NCBI RefSeq assembly: GCF_047263945.1
Contig: NZ_JBLAVB010000003.1
Location: 248,001 to 312,000 of the forward strand
DNA from: Rhodospirillum sp047263945
GTDB taxonomy: Bacteria; Pseudomonadota; Alphaproteobacteria; Rhodospirillales; Rhodospirillaceae
Direction of reading: 5' to 3'
Length of the DNA: 64,000 nucleotides
Made by a program: the position numbers and the translations under genes. Positions 1 to 7,287 of this stretch are shown one piece after another. The notes under the pieces were generated by a model. That model was given only the letters and a program-made list of their open reading frames with translations, was not told where the DNA came from and did no database searches. How positions within the stretch are numbered: position 1 is the first letter of the stretch; every line of letters begins with the position of its first letter.

Positions 1-1
1 C

Positions 2-490
2 ACCGATCTTAACGGCCGAATTACTGGCGCCCACCGGACATGGCTCGCCCCTGACGGCACCGGTAAGGCGCCTGTCGAAACGCAGCGCAAGGCGATGGGC
101 GACTTACTCGGTCATGCCGTTCGCTTCGGGATTGCCGGCGAGGTGATGGCGGCGGGCGAAGGCATCGAAAGCGTCTTGTCGGTACGACAGGCGATACCGG
201 ACATGGCCATGGCGGCGGCATTGTCCGCTTCCCATCTCGCCGCCATTCTGTTTCCGGAAACGTTGCGTCGGCTCTATATCGTCCGCGACAACGACCCGGC
301 GGGCGACGGTGCGCGGGACAATTTGGTCGAACGGGCGAACGCGGTCGGGATCGAGGTGATCGTGCTCTCGCCGGTACGGGAGGACTTCAACGAAGATCTC
401 CGGCACCTTGGCCTCGATGCACTCCGGGCCAATCTCAGGGGCCAACTCGCACCACAGGACGTCGCCCGCTTCATGGCGCTGGCGGCATAA
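2..490 (+). CDS. Toprim-domain protein (DUF7146-like), C-terminal part
   Basis: The reading frame is already open at the first bases of the window, so only the last ~162 codons are present. The visible part matches the toprim half of the large primase/helicase-like proteins common in alphaproteobacterial plasmids and ICEs. A TDLNGRITGAHRTWL stretch is followed by VMAAGEGIESVLS (the conserved Glu region of toprim) and RLYIVRDNDPAGDGA (the D-x-D metal-binding motif). These proteins probably act in element replication or DNA processing, but their exact role is not established. The gene precedes the DUF2493 gene, a common pairing in this ICE type. The N-terminal zinc-finger or primase part cannot be assessed. 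Confidence 0.8.
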   Translation, partial: TDLNGRITGAHRTWLAPDGTGKAPVETQRKAMGDLLGHAVRFGIAGEVMAAGEGIESVLSVRQAIPDMAMAAALSASHLAAILFPETLRRLYIVRDNDPAGDGARDNLVERANAVGIEVIVLSPVREDFNEDLRHLGLDALRANLRGQLAPQDVARFMALAA

Positions 491-814
491 CCGGCAGGGA
501 GGAAAGTGGCGAGGTCATCGCCAAATGCCCGCCCGAATGCCCCTACATCGAAAGAGAGCCGCGCCTCGGCCTTCGAGAGGGCGATCGGCCCATAGGCGTG
601 CCGGGGCGGCAATGGCTGCGCCGACTATTTTCCGGCGGCGGCCCCAAAAGAGAAAATGGGCCGCCTTTCCATCGCGAAACAAAATAGCCGGCTTGTCGCC
701 ATCCTCCGCTCACGCTTCGGCCCTCCGCTTTGCTGCGGGTGCAGTCCCGTCCCGCCCATGCGCTTCGTCGCCAAGAAGGCCGCGAGGGTCGCGGTCCAAA
801 CGATGGAGCATCCT
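491..814 (+). other. Intergenic leader upstream of the DUF2493 gene
   Basis: This 324-base stretch holds no convincing gene. A frame is open from 656 into the DUF2493 gene, but its translation before codon 54 (rich in Cys, Pro and Arg) is unlike the protein. The segment near 690-710 (TCGCCATCCTCCGCT) recurs at about 4693-4710 in the leader of the DUF736 gene. This suggests a shared leader or regulatory element rather than coding sequence. Confidence 0.4.
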
Positions 815-1738
815 ATGAGCGAGCACGACGATTTCGAGCCCCACCACGCATCCTCTCCCACAGACCATCTCCTCCAGGAGCTTCAGCTTTACGGTTATCG
901 CCCCTTTGAAAACGAGCCAGACCCCCGTCCCCTGCCGGAAGCAAGCCGCGTCACCGGCGCCATTGCCGACATCTTCGACGCCCTCATCGCAACCCTTATG
1001 GACACCCGCCTCGAACCTGATCTCGACGATCTTCTCTGGTCAACCGTCAATCTCTTCCACCGCGCTTGCCACCGGATTGAACGCGAATTGGACGACAACG
1101 AGCAAGGACAGCGCCGCCTTCAGCGCGAACAGGACGGCAGCGAGGTGAAATCCGTCGAACTGGAGCGCCTCACCGCCGAGGGGCAGACGCTTCTGGAACG
1201 CCGCGACGCCTTCGAACTGATGCGCGATCAGGCCGCCGATCATTTCGAGCGCCATACCGGATCAAGCTGGAGGCCCCGCACAGGATCGATGGCCAACCAT
1301 CGCAATCTTACCGCAGCGATGATCGACAGCCGCGACTTCCTGGCAGCCAAACGTCGCGCTGAGACCGAAGCGCTTATACCCGCCGGGCCGAAGATCGCCT
1401 TCACCGGCGGCGACACTGCCGACCACAAGCTAATCTGGGCCAAACTCGATCAGGTCCACGCCAAGCATCCCGATATGGTGTTGATGCACGGCGGCTCTCC
1501 CAAAGGCGCCGAAAAGATCGCTGCGCGCTGGGCCGACCACCGCAAGGTGCCGCAGGTCGCCTTCAGGCCCGACTGGGTGAAGCACGCCAAGGCGGCCCCG
1601 TTCAAACGCAACGATCAGATGCTTTCCGTCATGCCAATCGGCGTTATCGTCTTCCCGGGCACTGGTATTCAAGACAATCTTGCCGACAAGGCTCGCAAAT
1701 TGGGCATCCCGGTTTATCGATTTGGCGGCAGCGCATGA
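815..1738 (+). CDS. DUF2493 domain protein
   Basis: A 307-residue protein. The N-terminal ~190 residues are mostly helical and charged. The C-terminal ~120 residues form the DUF2493 (SLOG-like Rossmann) domain: IAFTGGDTADHKLIWAKL, then MHGGSPKGAEKIAARWA, then VIVFPGTGIQDNLADKARK. The GG(S/T)PxGA loop is the likely nucleotide-binding loop of this fold. Members are almost always carried on plasmids and ICEs of Alphaproteobacteria next to a toprim gene; the biochemical role is unknown. The ATG at 815 is chosen because similarity-like sequence begins there; an ATG at 803 is also possible. Confidence 0.8.
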   Translation: MSEHDDFEPHHASSPTDHLLQELQLYGYRPFENEPDPRPLPEASRVTGAIADIFDALIATLMDTRLEPDLDDLLWSTVNLFHRACHRIERELDDNEQGQRRLQREQDGSEVKSVELERLTAEGQTLLERRDAFELMRDQAADHFERHTGSSWRPRTGSMANHRNLTAAMIDSRDFLAAKRRAETEALIPAGPKIAFTGGDTADHKLIWAKLDQVHAKHPDMVLMHGGSPKGAEKIAARWADHRKVPQVAFRPDWVKHAKAAPFKRNDQMLSVMPIGVIVFPGTGIQDNLADKARKLGIPVYRFGGSA

Positions 1739-1822
1739 ACTGACAACTCATATGCCTTGCGACGGCAGTTGACGCTGGTCACGCCGACCGTAAAGTCGCA
1801 TCGTCGAATATGGATTAATAGC

Positions 1823-2653
1823 ATGTTGTCGTTCGGAAATTTGCTCGACGTGAACGGAATAGAACGTCGTAACGTTAGGTTGCTGCGCCATCAGGATAAT
1901 CGCTACAAGGGATATCACTCACCCTACACACTATGGCGGGACCACAGAGATCGCTTCGAGGCATATCAAGAGACCCAGGCGATAGCTGATAAGGCGCGCT
2001 TGAATGCACCCTACTGGGCATCATTTGTTGGCGCCCCTGATCGTGAAACGCTATTCGTTGGGCTCTATTCAGCAGAACTGACAGGCTTGCTTCCCTCGGA
2101 GCGACTTCATCCGGTAACAGGTGGTGTTGAACCGGCTGGAAGTTGCCACCTTTATAAGCTGACGTTGCTTACCGAAATGTCGGAATATGCCGGTCGGCTT
2201 TGGATCGAGTGGGGCAGCGGCTATCGCTCGTGGATACAGCGTGGTGACGGAGCGCCAAAGCCCATTGTCGAATTGCGCCGCACTCTTGGCGAACCACCGT
2301 TTCCTGGGTTTCAAGGTCTCCTAATAAAGATGTCCGAGATCGACAGTTTGCCCGCGACATGGTCAACGGCCCTGTCGACCACGCGCGGTATTTATCTCCT
2401 CACATGTCCGAAGACCCGTGAGCAATATGTCGGAATGGCATCTGGATCAGATGGCTTCATGGGGCGTTGGCGAGAATATTTTGCTTCCGGTCACGGCGGA
2501 AATATCGGCCTCAAAAGTCGGGATCCGAGCGATTATCAGATATCCATTCTCGAAACAGTTGGGACGGGTGCAACGACAGCTGACCTGACGGTTTTGGAAA
2601 TCAGGTGGAAGAATAAACTTCAAAGCCGCGAAATGGGCCTCAACAGGAATTGA
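1823..2653 (+). CDS. GIY-YIG nuclease family protein (first of a tandem pair)
   Basis: A 276-residue protein whose last ~90 residues carry a GIY-YIG core: GIYLLTCPKT followed by QYVGMASGSDGFMGRWREY, where the YVG and the Arg of GRW match the catalytic motif, and a downstream LEIRWKNKLQSR supplies the conserved Glu/Lys and the Asn-rich end. The N-terminal ~180 residues (FVGLYSAELTG and a preceding acidic stretch) are not recognised and may bind DNA or a partner. The base composition is visibly less GC-rich than the neighbouring ICE genes, which suggests recent acquisition. It ends 11 bases before a second GIY-YIG gene. An upstream TTG at 1757 extends the frame, but the ATG is preferred. Substrate unknown. 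Confidence 0.75.
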   Translation: MLSFGNLLDVNGIERRNVRLLRHQDNRYKGYHSPYTLWRDHRDRFEAYQETQAIADKARLNAPYWASFVGAPDRETLFVGLYSAELTGLLPSERLHPVTGGVEPAGSCHLYKLTLLTEMSEYAGRLWIEWGSGYRSWIQRGDGAPKPIVELRRTLGEPPFPGFQGLLIKMSEIDSLPATWSTALSTTRGIYLLTCPKTREQYVGMASGSDGFMGRWREYFASGHGGNIGLKSRDPSDYQISILETVGTGATTADLTVLEIRWKNKLQSREMGLNRN

Positions 2654-2664
2654 AAGGCGGAACT

Positions 2665-3288
2665 ATGGACGAAAATCAGGTCAATCAACCAGTCCCGCGC
2701 ACATCAACCAAGTCGGAACAGATTCGTGCGCTGGGTGCCGCGGGCCTGAAGCCAGCCGAAATAGCAAAGCGACTGGGCATTCGCTATCAGCACGCCTTTA
2801 ACGTGCTTGCCTCCGAACAGGCTATGAAAAAGTCGGGAACAACTGAAAATATCAAGCGGGTACCTGCGTCCGCGACGACCGTGGAGAAGCCATTCCTGTC
2901 ATCTGACGCTCTCAAAAAGGCCGGGTTTACGCAGATTGGTCGCTGGATATTGACTGATGATATCTTGTCGATTGAAGGCGAGGTTCCGCACGCGGTTGGT
3001 GTATATGCCTTCGTAAGATCGGGTATCGCTTTATATGTCGGTGTGGCAACGATGGGACTGGCAAAACGCCTTTATTTTTATGCCAAGCCGGGCGTCTCCC
3101 AACGTACCAGCCAACGGCTTAATCGCGCCATCAAGTCTGAATTGCAAAGCCTTTCGATGATCGAAATATATGCCGCCATGCCACCTGATCTGGAGTGGAA
3201 TGGCCTCCCAGTTCACGGCAGTGCCGGGCTGGAACTTGGCCTTATTAAGAAATTTGCTCTCGAATGGAACATGCGCAGCTCCGGCTGA
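2665..3288 (+). CDS. HTH-GIY-YIG protein (second of a tandem pair)
   Basis: A 207-residue protein with a predicted helix-turn-helix near residues 20-50 (IRALGAAGLKPAEIAKRLG, the resolvase/homeodomain-like pattern) and a compact GIY-YIG-like module near residues 105-200 (VGVYAFVRSGIALYVGVAT followed by GLAKRLYFY). The first Tyr, the YVG and the Arg/Lys after it are kept. The ATG follows a good ribosome site (AAAGGCGGA) and comes 11 bases after the previous stop, so the two genes are probably co-transcribed. The combination suggests a site-directed nuclease or a DNA-binding GIY-YIG protein. It could be a defence cargo pair, but no described two-gene system was recognised. Confidence 0.7.
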   Translation: MDENQVNQPVPRTSTKSEQIRALGAAGLKPAEIAKRLGIRYQHAFNVLASEQAMKKSGTTENIKRVPASATTVEKPFLSSDALKKAGFTQIGRWILTDDILSIEGEVPHAVGVYAFVRSGIALYVGVATMGLAKRLYFYAKPGVSQRTSQRLNRAIKSELQSLSMIEIYAAMPPDLEWNGLPVHGSAGLELGLIKKFALEWNMRSSG

Positions 3289-3496
3289 TAATGAGCTTGA
3301 AGACACCCCCGCTTCATTTGCGCTTATCCTTGATCCAACCAATGGCCTGACGCCATCAACCCGTAAAGGGTCGGACTACGCATGCGCGTGCCGCCGCTTG
3401 CGGCTTCGCCTTCATCGGTGATTGCGGCCCTTGGCCGGACACTTCGGGCGCCTGTCAGCGGGGGATGGTCCTCCGCTTCAAACAGGAGCCGGATCA

Positions 3497-3664
3497 ATGT
3501 CCTCTACCGACGCTTACGCCTTCGCTCTCAGCCTCGCCTCGACCCTGATGGTCGCCATTGTTATATTCCGCGCTGGCGACGGCACGCTCTCGGTCACGCC
3601 GGCCGCCGAATTCGACGGCGACGAGGCCTCGATCCTGCGCGAAATCGATCCTTTCGCCCCATAA
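3497..3664 (+). CDS. Small single-pass membrane protein
   Basis: A 55-residue frame starting MSSTDAYAFALSLASTL, with one likely membrane segment (about residues 7-25) and an acidic C-terminal tail (DGDEASILREIDPFAP). Upstream bases CAGGAGCC give a ribosome site. Small proteins of this shape sit near DUF736 genes in related ICEs. No function can be assigned. The frame could be extended to an upstream ATG at 3422, but that part looks non-coding. Confidence 0.5.
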   Translation: MSSTDAYAFALSLASTLMVAIVIFRAGDGTLSVTPAAEFDGDEASILREIDPFAP

Positions 3665-3803
3665 CGGGGCGAAAGCCTCGCCTCAAATGGCGGAAACCCG
3701 CCGGTTTCCACTCCTCTTTTCATTGTCGATTTGCTATACTCTGGCTGCGCCATGGTGGTGGTGGAGGCGCAACCGTCAGAGTTCATCTCCCGGAGACACC
3801 ACC

Positions 3804-4244
3804 ATGCTCATTCTCGGCATTCTCGCATCTATCGCCGCCATAGGCTTCCTCTGCTGGCTGCTGTTCACGCTCGCGGTCTTCACACTGCCGCTTTTCGCCA
3901 GCGTTTCAATCGGAACGTGGGCCTATGGTACGGGCGCTGGATGGCCAGGCGCAATCCTCATCGGCCTTGTCGGCGCGGCGCTGACGCTTGGTATCGGCCA
4001 ATTTCTGCTGATCGTCGTGCGGCCCCTCTGGATCAGGCTGCTGGTCGCCGCTGCCTTTGTGCTTCCGGCGGCAATCGCCGGCTTTCACGCCACACACGGC
4101 ATCGTCAAGCACACCATGCCGTCAGAAACCTGGCAGGTCATCTTCTCCGTTGTCGGCGCGATCGCCGTGGGGATCACAGCGTTTCTGAGGGTGGCGGGCA
4201 TGGTAGTGTCCCCGCCGCCGAGCGAGACCGTCGCGCGAGCATAG
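3804..4244 (+). CDS. Hypothetical integral membrane protein
   Basis: A 146-residue hydrophobic protein with about four membrane segments: near residues 2-28, 33-60, 70-95 and 110-132. The ATG follows GGAGACACC. No enzymatic motif is visible. It lies between the small membrane protein and the DUF736 gene on the same strand; similar membrane proteins of unknown role occur in this part of related ICEs. Confidence 0.6.
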   Translation: MLILGILASIAAIGFLCWLLFTLAVFTLPLFASVSIGTWAYGTGAGWPGAILIGLVGAALTLGIGQFLLIVVRPLWIRLLVAAAFVLPAAIAGFHATHGIVKHTMPSETWQVIFSVVGAIAVGITAFLRVAGMVVSPPPSETVARA

Positions 4245-4825
4245 TCTTCGTGTTCAACGCGGGTGGCAACCAAGCGAAGACTTTTACCGCCTTGTGTCTC
4301 GAGAAAAATGGGGATCGGCGTTGTGATCGGTCGTCAAGCAAGCCGGTGAAACGCAGCCGCCCTATGCCGCTCGACAGAAAAGCCTCGGACTGACGCCGCC
4401 GACCAGACGGCACTGCGGCGGGCTATCAGGTGGCATCGGTCAGGATGATGCAAGCCGAAGGTCCAGGCACTGGCAATTGATCTCGATGTCACTGCCTATG
4501 CCGGTTCATGAGGAACCAGGGCAGCCATTTATCTCCGCTCGGACTCGTTGAGAACCGCCACCTGCACGGCCTCTCCAATGGGCTGATCTGGCCGAAGGAC
4601 GGCTTCGCCTCGACCGCCTAAGCCGCAATGGCGCGACGCAATTTTCTTCCCGTGGGTTTCACCCATTCCTCGCGAGCCAAGAAAACAGCTCTGTCGCCAT
4701 CCTCCGCTTCGCTCCGGTCGCCATCATGGATGATTTGGCGATGCGGCGTCGATCGCCTCCGGCCTCCCGATCGCCATCGAGGCCGCTGCGGTAGCGGGCT
4801 CGAATACGAAAACGGAGATTTCAAA
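4245..4825 (+). other. Gap upstream of DUF736: leader and possible gene remnant
   Basis: No intact gene is seen in these 581 bases. A short frame ending with a stop at about 4619-4621 reads LVENRHLHGLSNGLIWPKDG before the stop. It looks protein-like but has no start or upstream continuity, so it may be the 3' end of a decayed gene. The stretch 4690-4800 shares the motif TCGCCATCCTCCGCT with the leader at about 690-710. Confidence 0.3.
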
Positions 4826-5152
4826 ATGGCTACCATCGGCACCTTCAAGAAAACCGGCTCGAACGAGTTCACCGGCGAGATCGTCACTCTGAGCGTCCAG
4901 GCCAAGGGCGTCCGCATCGTCCCCGACCTGCGCGCCAACGGCGAAAACGCCCCCAGCCACCGCGTCATGGTCGGCCGGGCAGAAATCGGAGCCGCCTGGT
5001 CGAAGCGTTCCAACGACGACCGACCCTATCTCGGCCTCAAGCTCGACGATCCGAGCTTCAACGCCCCCATCTACGCCAACCTCTTCGACGACGAAGACGG
5101 CGAGACCTACTCGCTGATCTGGTCCCGCCCCAACGGTCGCCGCGGCGACTGA
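4826..5152 (+). CDS. DUF736 family protein
   Basis: A 108-residue protein starting MATIGTFKKTGSNEFTGEI, with the family end YANLFDDEDGETYSLIWSRPN. DUF736 proteins are small, single-domain and encoded almost only on alphaproteobacterial plasmids and ICEs; their role is unknown. Length and both end motifs are normal for the family. A ribosome site (CGGAGATTTCAAA) precedes the ATG, and a rho-independent terminator follows 14 bases after the stop. A second, more divergent DUF736 gene lies at 10393-10728. Confidence 0.85.
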   Translation: MATIGTFKKTGSNEFTGEIVTLSVQAKGVRIVPDLRANGENAPSHRVMVGRAEIGAAWSKRSNDDRPYLGLKLDDPSFNAPIYANLFDDEDGETYSLIWSRPNGRRGD

Positions 5153-5166
5153 CCCCGGCACCAAGG

Positions 5167-5193
5167 CCCCGGCCCTCCGGCCGGGGTCTTTCC
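5167..5193 (+). terminator. Rho-independent terminator after DUF736
   Basis: A perfect 8-bp GC stem (CCCCGGCC/GGCCGGGG) with a 4-base loop is followed by TCTTT. It closes the upstream operon and isolates the excision-control module that follows. Confidence 0.75.
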
Positions 5194-5274
5194 CATGACA
5201 ACCGAATCAGTTGCTTGCCAATTCCGGTTAGCGCCGCGATCTTCAACGGTTTTTACTCGCACCACGCGCCAAGA

Positions 5275-5342
5275 ACGACTATTATAGTCGTAGTTCTGGC
5301 ATATGCGTTGCTGCCGGTGGGAGGTGATCATGCATGATCACC
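5275..5342 (+). promoter_or_regulatory. Two palindromic operator candidates overlapping the XRE gene start
   Basis: The first is ACGACTAT-T-ATAGTCGT at 5275-5291, a perfect 8-bp dyad. The second is a perfect 20-bp palindrome at 5323-5342 (half site GGTGATCATG) that covers the ribosome site and the ATG at 5334. Paired operators next to a small XRE gene are typical of autoregulatory switches such as QseC of ICEMlSymR7A. The second palindrome could also fold in the mRNA and hide the start codon. Confidence 0.55.
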
Positions 5343-5579
5343 GCCCGACAATCACGGGCCGCACGCGCGTTGCTGGGATGGACGCAGGAGACGCTCGCTG
5401 ACAAGGCCCGAGTATCATTGACCGCGCTCAAGCGCCTCGAATCCGAAAGCGGCCTCGAGGTGTATGAAACCACGCGCGATCAGGTTCGCAGGGCACTGGA
5501 GGCGGCCGGCATTGTGCTCCTGCTGACCGACAAGGGTGAAGGCGTGCTTCTGCACCATGAACAGTCCCGGCAAAGATAA
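5334..5579 (+). CDS. Small XRE-family regulator (QseC-like by position)
   Basis: An 81-residue protein that is almost entirely a helix-turn-helix domain: RAARALLGWTQETLADKARVS, then TALKRLES. A C-terminal ~25-residue tail (VLLLTDKGEGVLLH) is probably used for dimerisation. It sits directly upstream of a QseM-like DUF2285 gene and the FseA-like pair. In ICEMlSymR7A a small XRE protein (QseC) controls the antiactivator qseM from two operators, and two palindromes are present here too. Unlike the R7A arrangement, the gene runs in the same direction as the qseM-like gene. The role is inferred from context only. Confidence 0.7.
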   Translation: MITARQSRAARALLGWTQETLADKARVSLTALKRLESESGLEVYETTRDQVRRALEAAGIVLLLTDKGEGVLLHHEQSRQR

Positions 5580-5696
5580 TCGTTGATTGACCGCCGAGAA
5601 CAACATGCCCGTCTTCCCCGTTCTTCATCATGCCCGGGTCATTGACACGGTGCATAGAGTTAACGGCGTGGAAATCATCTGCTACGGTGTCAGGTA

Positions 5697-5969
5697 ATGG
5701 CGCAATCAACCCCACATTTTCAGGACGAGCCACCGGCCGGGCCGTCGCTCACGGTCTATGACCAGGAGCATATGACGCTCTATCTGCGCCTCCTGGACGC
5801 CGAGCGCGACGGCGCTGACTGGCGCGATGTCGTGAGGGTTCTGTTCGACCTTGATCCCGAGGCCGATCCGGACCGATGTCGCCGTATTTATGCTGCCCAT
5901 CTCGCTCGCGCCCAATGGATGAGCGAGCATGGCTATCGGGAGCTGATCGGCAAGAGCCCGCCCGCTTAA
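5697..5969 (+). CDS. QseM-like DUF2285 protein (putative antiactivator)
   Basis: A 90-residue protein with a DUF2285-type core: YLRLLDAERDGADWRDVVRV, then AAHLARAQWM, ending in HGYRELI. That end matches the GGYRKLL end of the FseA-like protein encoded downstream. In ICEMlSymR7A the small DUF2285 protein QseM binds TraR and FseA and blocks activation of excision and transfer. Size, domain and position directly before the FseA genes all fit that role. A TTGACA sequence at 5642-5647 may be part of its promoter. No LuxR-type TraR partner is visible in the window. Confidence 0.65.
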   Translation: MAQSTPHFQDEPPAGPSLTVYDQEHMTLYLRLLDAERDGADWRDVVRVLFDLDPEADPDRCRRIYAAHLARAQWMSEHGYRELIGKSPPA

Positions 5970-6042
5970 CGGGGCGATGCTCCTACGGCATCAGGCGATG
6001 CCGACTCTCTGTCTTCCACCCGACAACCCTTCCGGGAATCTT

Positions 6043-6078
6043 AACCCTCCCTCAATTCGGCAACATTGATGGAGGGTT
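6043..6078 (+). promoter_or_regulatory. mRNA hairpin sequestering the ribosome-binding site of the FseA-like gene
   Basis: AACCCTCC (6043-6050) is perfectly complementary to GGAGGGTT (6071-6078), and the inner arms TCAAT (6052-6056) and ATTGA (6065-6069) pair around an 8-base loop. That gives 13 base pairs with one internal mismatch. The right arm is the Shine-Dalgarno sequence of the ATG at 6082, so folding would block initiation. It could alternatively be a DNA operator. Confidence 0.55.
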
Positions 6079-6081
6079 CTG

Positions 6082-6306
6082 ATGCTGCCAGATGCGTCTC
6101 GCTGGCGATCCGCCGCGAACTACGAACACGTCGACACCCTGAGCGCCTCTGATCTCGCCTGGGAGTGGTTGCGCCGCAACGAAGGCTACGACAGGGACTA
6201 TGAAGCCCTGAATGACCCCGGCGCTGACCGAGAACAGCTGACGGAAAAAATCCGCCAGCACTGGGGGTTGCGATTTCGCCGTCGATCCAGCCCTCGACCT
6301 GCCTGA
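6082..6306 (+). CDS. DUF6499 protein; N-terminal half of FseA-like excision activator
   Basis: A 74-residue product (MLPDASRWRSAANYEHVDTL...) that matches the DUF6499 module: DLAWEWLRRNEGYDRDYEAL, then LTEKIRQHWGLRF. In the zero frame it stops at 6306. The conserved W-G-L-R-F end is where the related msi172 frame of ICEMlSymR7A shifts into msi171 to make FseA. Here the downstream DUF2285 frame is open from 6242 and lacks an ATG near its start. This ORF therefore probably makes both a short protein and, by +1 frameshifting, a 255-residue fusion that would activate rdfS. Confidence 0.75.
   Translation: MLPDASRWRSAANYEHVDTLSASDLAWEWLRRNEGYDRDYEALNDPGADREQLTEKIRQHWGLRFRRRSSPRPA
6274..6277 (+). 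other. Putative +1 programmed ribosomal frameshift site (UUU-C)
   Basis: In the zero frame the codons are CGA UUU CGC. Slippage of tRNA-Phe from UUU (6274-6276) to UUC (6275-6277) places GCC (6278) in the A site. The joined translation then reads HWGLRF-AVDPALDLPDAPVFW, which restores the usual DUF6499-DUF2285 sequence. The same UUU-to-UUC slip is described for FseA of ICEMlSymR7A. Confidence 0.7.
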
Positions 6307-6850
6307 CGCCCCTGTTTTCTGGCTGCCGCAAGCCGATACCAGCGTGGTTTTGTTGTCATCACCGCCGCTGGTGCTGCAAGACGCGCCCTCGCCAGACAGT
6401 CCCTTGCCGCTCGTCTTGTCGGCGGACCAGCAAGGCATTGACGGCTTCCATGCGCTCTTGCCTATGCTGGACGATCAAAGGCTGCAAGTGTTCAGCCTGG
6501 ACGCCGAACCCCTTGCCGCGATCATTCCCCTGACGCTGGAAGGCTTTGACCGGCTTGCGTCCGTCTATCGACTGCTCGCTCACCTTCATGGCCGGTCCGT
6601 GCCACCCGACGCACGTCTGACGCGCCAGCAACGCACGCGGGCGCGGCGCATGTTGCAGGCTATCGACGGCTTGCGCTCCGGCGCCACCCAGCAGGAGATT
6701 GCCCAGAGCCTCTTCCGCATCAAACGATTGGGCCGTAGCGAATGGCAAGTGTCCCCGATCCGCCATTCGGTGATGTCGCTCCTCCGCGACGCCCGAACCA
6801 TGATCTCCGGCGGTTATCGTAAGCTCCTTCGCCACCGCCGCAAACCCTGA
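6278..6850 (+). CDS. DUF2285 protein; C-terminal half of FseA-like excision activator (frameshift product)
   Basis: 190 codons in the +1 frame relative to the DUF6499 ORF. The frame opens after a TGA at 6239-6241 and contains no ATG in its first part (the first GTG is at 6344), so independent initiation is unlikely. The sequence runs AVDPALDLPDAPVFWLPQ, then a middle region with PLTLEGFDRLASVYRLL. It ends in the DUF2285 HTH-like module: TRQQRTRARRMLQAIDGL, then GATQQEIAQSLF and RHSVMSLLRDARTMISGGYR. In related elements the fused protein activates the rdfS promoter and is inhibited by QseM. The rdfS-like gene begins 139 bases downstream. Confidence 0.75.
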   Translation, partial: AVDPALDLPDAPVFWLPQADTSVVLLSSPPLVLQDAPSPDSPLPLVLSADQQGIDGFHALLPMLDDQRLQVFSLDAEPLAAIIPLTLEGFDRLASVYRLLAHLHGRSVPPDARLTRQQRTRARRMLQAIDGLRSGATQQEIAQSLFRIKRLGRSEWQVSPIRHSVMSLLRDARTMISGGYRKLLRHRRKP

Positions 6851-6988
6851 AATCCTTGTTCTGACGCGGTGTGGGAAATTCGCCCCCCGCAAATTCCTCC
6901 TCCATCCAACCCGCTTCCCTTCGCCATCGTGGCCTGCATCCGCCGTCTGTTCCCGACGGTGCCAACGCACACCACGAAAGGCCGATCC

Positions 6989-7270
6989 ATGCGACCCGAT
7001 CTCGCCGTTTTGCCGCCGCGCTTTCTGCGCACCAAGGAAGCCGCCGAATTTCTCAGCCTCTCCGCCCGGACCCTCGAAAAACACCGCACCTATGGCACCG
7101 GCCCCGCCTACAAGAAACTCGGTGGCCGCGTGGTCTACGCCGTCGACGACCTGCAAGCCTGGGCCGAGCGCGGCGCGGTGACATCGACGACCGACCCGCG
7201 CGGTCAGGTTCTTCCCGCCAAGCGCCATGCCTTCGCATCCAACGGCCAACCAAGCCGCCTCGCGCGCTGA
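6989..7270 (+). CDS. RdfS-like excisionase / recombination directionality factor
   Basis: A 93-residue winged HTH (MerR/AlpA type) protein: FLRTKEAAEFLSLSARTLEK, then GPAYKKLGGRVVYAVDDLQA. The pattern is that of excisionases and RdfS proteins of alphaproteobacterial ICEs, where the protein steers the integrase to excision and is under FseA control. The ATG at 6989 is chosen because the conserved sequence starts shortly after it. It is the first gene of a long operon (repA-like, parA, RHH, DUF2840, traF), which matches the rdfS operons of such ICEs. A second AlpA-like protein lies near the integrase (35619), so which one acts on this integrase is not certain. Confidence 0.7.
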   Translation: MRPDLAVLPPRFLRTKEAAEFLSLSARTLEKHRTYGTGPAYKKLGGRVVYAVDDLQAWAERGAVTSTTDPRGQVLPAKRHAFASNGQPSRLAR

Positions 7271-7287
7271 CCCGGCGTCCTTATTCC

